A stretch of DNA of 64,000 nt, from positions 1,971-65,970 of the forward strand of contig DKQK01000023.1 of the NCBI GenBank assembly GCA_002471665.1, written 5' to 3'. Shown here piece after piece: positions 61,483-64,000 of the stretch. The position numbers were made by a program, and so were the translations under genes. Below the pieces are notes generated by a model. The model was given only the letters and a program-made list of their open reading frames with translations, did no database searches and had not been told where the DNA came from. The DNA is from Gammaproteobacteria bacterium UBA7310. Its GTDB lineage: Bacteria; Pseudomonadota; Gammaproteobacteria; Pseudomonadales; Ketobacteraceae. The first letter of the stretch is position 1, and each line of letters opens with the position of its first letter.

Positions 61483-61674
61483 GGTCGCATCCAAAGCACC
61501 CCACAACATCCGCTCCACAGAATTCACAAATCATTAACCATTCCGCCACACACCTGTTGCATCCATCACCTATCCTATAGTTCAAAAGCATCACAAAAAG
61601 AACGTTGCAGTCAGCGACGACCACAGCGGCTACACACAACAGCGCGCCTTGTTTTAGTGACACAGGAGACTAAT

Positions 61675-62913
61675 ATGACCCACCAGCATGATGCACAACG
61701 CCGCCGCTTTATACGCAGCTCCACGGGCGTTGCGGCCCTGGTTATTGGTACCAGCCTGGTTAATATGTCACGCCCGGTGCAGGCCCAATCCCTGACACAT
61801 CTGGGTGAGCTGCAAGCCCCCAACGACTTGGGCATTCGTTTGCCAAGCGGGTTTTCCGCCCGCATCGTTGCCCATGCCGGCGCACGCCTGATAAAAGATC
61901 GCTGGTGGCGGCGCACTCAATACCGCTGGCATACCTACGCCGATGGTGGTGCCACCTTCGCCACCGCCGATGGTGGCTGGATCTATGTATCCAACAGTGA
62001 AACCATCGGCCTGCTGGGTGGCGGTGCCTCGGCAATACGCTTTGACGCCGAGGGCACGGTGGTGGACGCCTACCGTATTCTTGGCGGAACCAATGTCAAC
62101 TGCGCCGGCGGCGCAACACCATGGCATACCTGGCTCTCCTGCGAGGAGATCGATTTTGGCCGCGTGTATGAATGCGATCCATACGGTGAGCGTAACGCTC
62201 AACCACGCCCAGCCCTTGGCTACTTCAAGCATGAGGCGGTTGCCGTTGATCCCAACCTGGGCCTGCTGTACCTCACCGAAGACGAAGGGGACGGAAGGCT
62301 GTACCGTTACGTACCCGCTGGCCTGAACGCCCAGGGTGACCTGAACCTGGAATCCGGCACCTTACAGGTCGCCGCGCTTGCACCAGGCAGTGACACCGAA
62401 GGTTATATTACCTGGCTTGACGTACCCAACCCCACCCCAGGCCTGCTGCAGACACCTACCCGCAAACAGGTTCCGGAAAGCACCGCATTCAACGGTGGCG
62501 AAGGGATCTGGTACAACGATGGTAGCGTCTACTTCACCACCAAGGGAGACAACCGGGTGTGGCAACTGGACACCAACCTGAATCACCTGCAACGGGTATA
62601 CGATGCTGCCACTTCGGATAACCCCATACTCACAGGGGTGGATAACATTACCGTGGCATCCGGGGGCGAGTTGCTGGTAGCCGAAGACGGTGGTGATATG
62701 CAGATTGTGGTGATCGATAGCGATGGCAATCTTGCACCATTGTTGCAAATCGTTGGCCAGGACGGTTCCGAAATTACGGGCCCGGCCTTCAGCCCGGATG
62801 GCAGCCGTCTGTATTTCAGTTCACAGCGCGGTTGCGCGGTCTTCGGCGGTGGAAATGGATTTGGAATTACTTATGAAATTACCGGCCCGTTTACCGAATT
62901 TATGTCAATTTAA
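61675..62913 (+). CDS. PhoX/DUF839-family Tat-exported protein
   Basis: 412 residues from the ATG at 61675 with GGAGA upstream. A Tat signal RRRFIRSSTGVAALVIGTSL near the start is followed by cleavage around VQAQS. The beta-propeller contains GGATPWHTWLSCEEIDFGRV, typical of the PhoX family, and FKHEAVAVDPNLGLLYLTED with Ca/Fe-binding acidic residues. PhoX enzymes are periplasmic phosphatases. I saw no Pho box upstream, so phosphate control is not supported here. Confidence 0.85.
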   Translation: MTHQHDAQRRRFIRSSTGVAALVIGTSLVNMSRPVQAQSLTHLGELQAPNDLGIRLPSGFSARIVAHAGARLIKDRWWRRTQYRWHTYADGGATFATADGGWIYVSNSETIGLLGGGASAIRFDAEGTVVDAYRILGGTNVNCAGGATPWHTWLSCEEIDFGRVYECDPYGERNAQPRPALGYFKHEAVAVDPNLGLLYLTEDEGDGRLYRYVPAGLNAQGDLNLESGTLQVAALAPGSDTEGYITWLDVPNPTPGLLQTPTRKQVPESTAFNGGEGIWYNDGSVYFTTKGDNRVWQLDTNLNHLQRVYDAATSDNPILTGVDNITVASGGELLVAEDGGDMQIVVIDSDGNLAPLLQIVGQDGSEITGPAFSPDGSRLYFSSQRGCAVFGGGNGFGITYEITGPFTEFMSI

Positions 62914-62958
62914 GCGGGTACCGGGGGGCGCCTGTAGCGATACCGGCACCCCCATGGA

Positions 62959-63249
62959 TTACACCTCGACTGTCTTGAAATATTGAATCGTCGGCGCAGC
63001 CTCCAGCAAGGCGCCAAGCTCGCCCAATACCCCATTTTCGTCGATGAACTTCAGATACCGCTGATGGCACTCCACTGACAACCATTCTTCGTCCAGAAGC
63101 ATCTCATTAGTGGCGTCGTTGAACAGCACGCTCACACGCAGGTTGCCTTTAAAGCCACGGACATTCGGCAGATTTTCTTCAAGAAAGGGTAAAAGCGTTT
63201 CAAATTGGTCTGATTTTACCTGGCAATTCAGGGTTACTCGCACACTCAT
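62959..63249 (-). CDS. Antibiotic biosynthesis monooxygenase (ABM) domain protein
   Basis: 96 residues, the size of single ABM ferredoxin-like domains. VRGFKGNLRVSVLFNDATNE and MLLDEEWLSVECHQRYLKF match the family pattern of a beta strand, helix and E-W strand. Some members oxidise quinols, others have unknown roles. It is convergent with the PhoX-like gene. Confidence 0.85.
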   Translation of the reverse strand: MSVRVTLNCQVKSDQFETLLPFLEENLPNVRGFKGNLRVSVLFNDATNEMLLDEEWLSVECHQRYLKFIDENGVLGELGALLEAAPTIQYFKTVEV

Positions 63250-63339
63250 GTGGTTCTCCTACAGGGTTAACGTAGGCCAAGCTTATGTAAAGACTCTCGA
63301 ACCCACTACCTGAGGACTGTCAAAAATGCCGTTTTCAGT

Positions 63340-64000
63340 TCACTTTGCCATTTTTAACTGCTTCGTTTTTAACTGCTTAGGGGTCTGCCCGTACTTTAGC
63401 CGGAATGCGCGAATAAAATGGGATATGTTTTCGTACCCCACCGCCGCAGCTGCTTCAGTCACCGAGCAGTCACCACCATCCAGCAACCGATGGGCGTGAG
63501 CCAGGCGCTTTTCCTGCAGCCATTTCTGCGGAGTCGTCTGGTAGCTTGCTTTAAAATCCCGCTGAAAACTGGATAGACTGCGGCCGGACAGTAGCGCCAG
63601 GTCACGAACGCTCAAATGCAGAATATCGTGGGCCTCCAACAGGCGCCGGAGATTTCGTTTTGGGGTTTGGGCCCCCTTGCTCAACAGCAATGCATGAAAA
63701 CGCTGCGCATCGCCTTTCCAGGCGATCAAATGCAACAGTTCCTGTAGTTTGACGTTGAAGTATCCGGGCTCGGTAATATCCGTCTTTAGTGAAGCCATGA
63801 AAGACTGAAAATCCGCCTGCCGATCGTGGATAACGTAGAAATCACCACTGTTTGTATTCGCTGCGCCGCGGATTCCTGTTTTGCTTAAGTACTCAGTAAT
63901 GACCTGCTGATCGAAAAACACCAGGCAGGCACGAAGTGACTGGGTTTGTTTGACGTAATCGGAATGAAGCGTTGCTCCCTGGGGAAGAAAAATCGCCGAA
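63340..64000 (-). CDS. AraC-family transcriptional regulator (5' end outside window)
   Basis: Open to the right edge; at least 219 residues are visible. The N-terminal part begins mid-cupin (SAIFLPQGATLHSDYV). A helical linker (FNVKLQELLHLIAWKGDAQR) follows. The C-terminal double HTH has LSVRDLALLSGRSLSSFQRD and SVTEAAAAVGYENISHFIRA, the AraC signature. The GTG at 63921 is internal, not the start. Target genes are unknown. Confidence 0.88.
   Translation of the reverse strand, partial: SAIFLPQGATLHSDYVKQTQSLRACLVFFDQQVITEYLSKTGIRGAANTNSGDFYVIHDRQADFQSFMASLKTDITEPGYFNVKLQELLHLIAWKGDAQRFHALLLSKGAQTPKRNLRRLLEAHDILHLSVRDLALLSGRSLSSFQRDFKASYQTTPQKWLQEKRLAHAHRLLDGGDCSVTEAAAAVGYENISHFIRAFRLKYGQTPKQLKTKQLKMAK

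Noticed and set aside
63340..63921. AraC regulator starting at the GTG at 63921
   Set aside because: The frame stays open to the window edge with cupin-like sequence upstream, so the gene is partial, not short.

Overview
The window is from a Gram-negative bacterium, most likely a free-living or marine gammaproteobacterium. The evidence is an outer-membrane secretin, several lipobox proteins, a complete-looking type VI secretion (T6SS) structural set, an NsrR site of the enterobacterial type and paired acyl-CoA dehydrogenases. I do not assign a genus. No rRNA, tRNA, CRISPR array or intact insertion sequence was seen.

1-11191 (minus strand) is one long operon for a type IVb-like pilus. In transcription order it encodes a lipoprotein, a TcpQ-like periplasmic protein, a PilN-type lipoprotein secretin, three inner-membrane or periplasmic alignment proteins, a GspE-type ATPase, a pilin with an EF-hand/dockerin-like loop, a GspF-type platform protein, three further prepilin-like proteins, and a lipoprotein cut by the window edge. 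No prepilin peptidase or retraction ATPase is present, so processing must be done from elsewhere. A two-TM coiled-coil membrane protein of unknown role (11320-12891) and a GAF/sigma-54 activator (12895-14583) separate the pilus locus from the T6SS locus.

14605-42143 holds a T6SS in three blocks. These are tssA-B-C-E-F-G followed by the sigma-54 activator (minus); hcp (minus); and fha-tssJ-K-L-M-pppA-ppkA (minus). vgrG with its cargo runs the other way. Between the blocks sit plus-strand genes not obviously part of T6SS: two YbjQ-family proteins, an M48 protease, two unknown proteins and trhP. No clpV (tssH) and no PAAR gene is present.

38429-45087 is the effector zone. VgrG is translationally coupled to a polymorphic toxin with a C-terminal YwqJ-like nucleic-acid deaminase signature (HAE...CxxC). 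A YwqK/MORN-like candidate immunity gene follows with a TGATG overlap. One base beyond, convergent, lies endonuclease V, the enzyme that incises DNA at deoxyinosine. Next come a decayed second effector and a probable orphan immunity gene.

45235-47580 contains three or four small minus-strand genes of unknown function, separated by long imperfect palindromes that share attC-like elements. It looks like a fragment of an integron cassette array without an integrase in view.

47832-64000 looks like ordinary chromosome. It holds an acyltransferase, a multi-TM glycosyltransferase-like protein, an APH/P-loop kinase fusion, CBS and CDF proteins, an AmmeMemoRadiSam B/A pair, an EamA transporter and two acyl-CoA dehydrogenases (the first lacking the usual catalytic Glu). 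An NsrR-controlled truncated haemoglobin follows, then a ferredoxin-reductase that may serve it, a Tat-exported PhoX-like protein, an ABM-domain protein, and an AraC regulator cut by the right edge.
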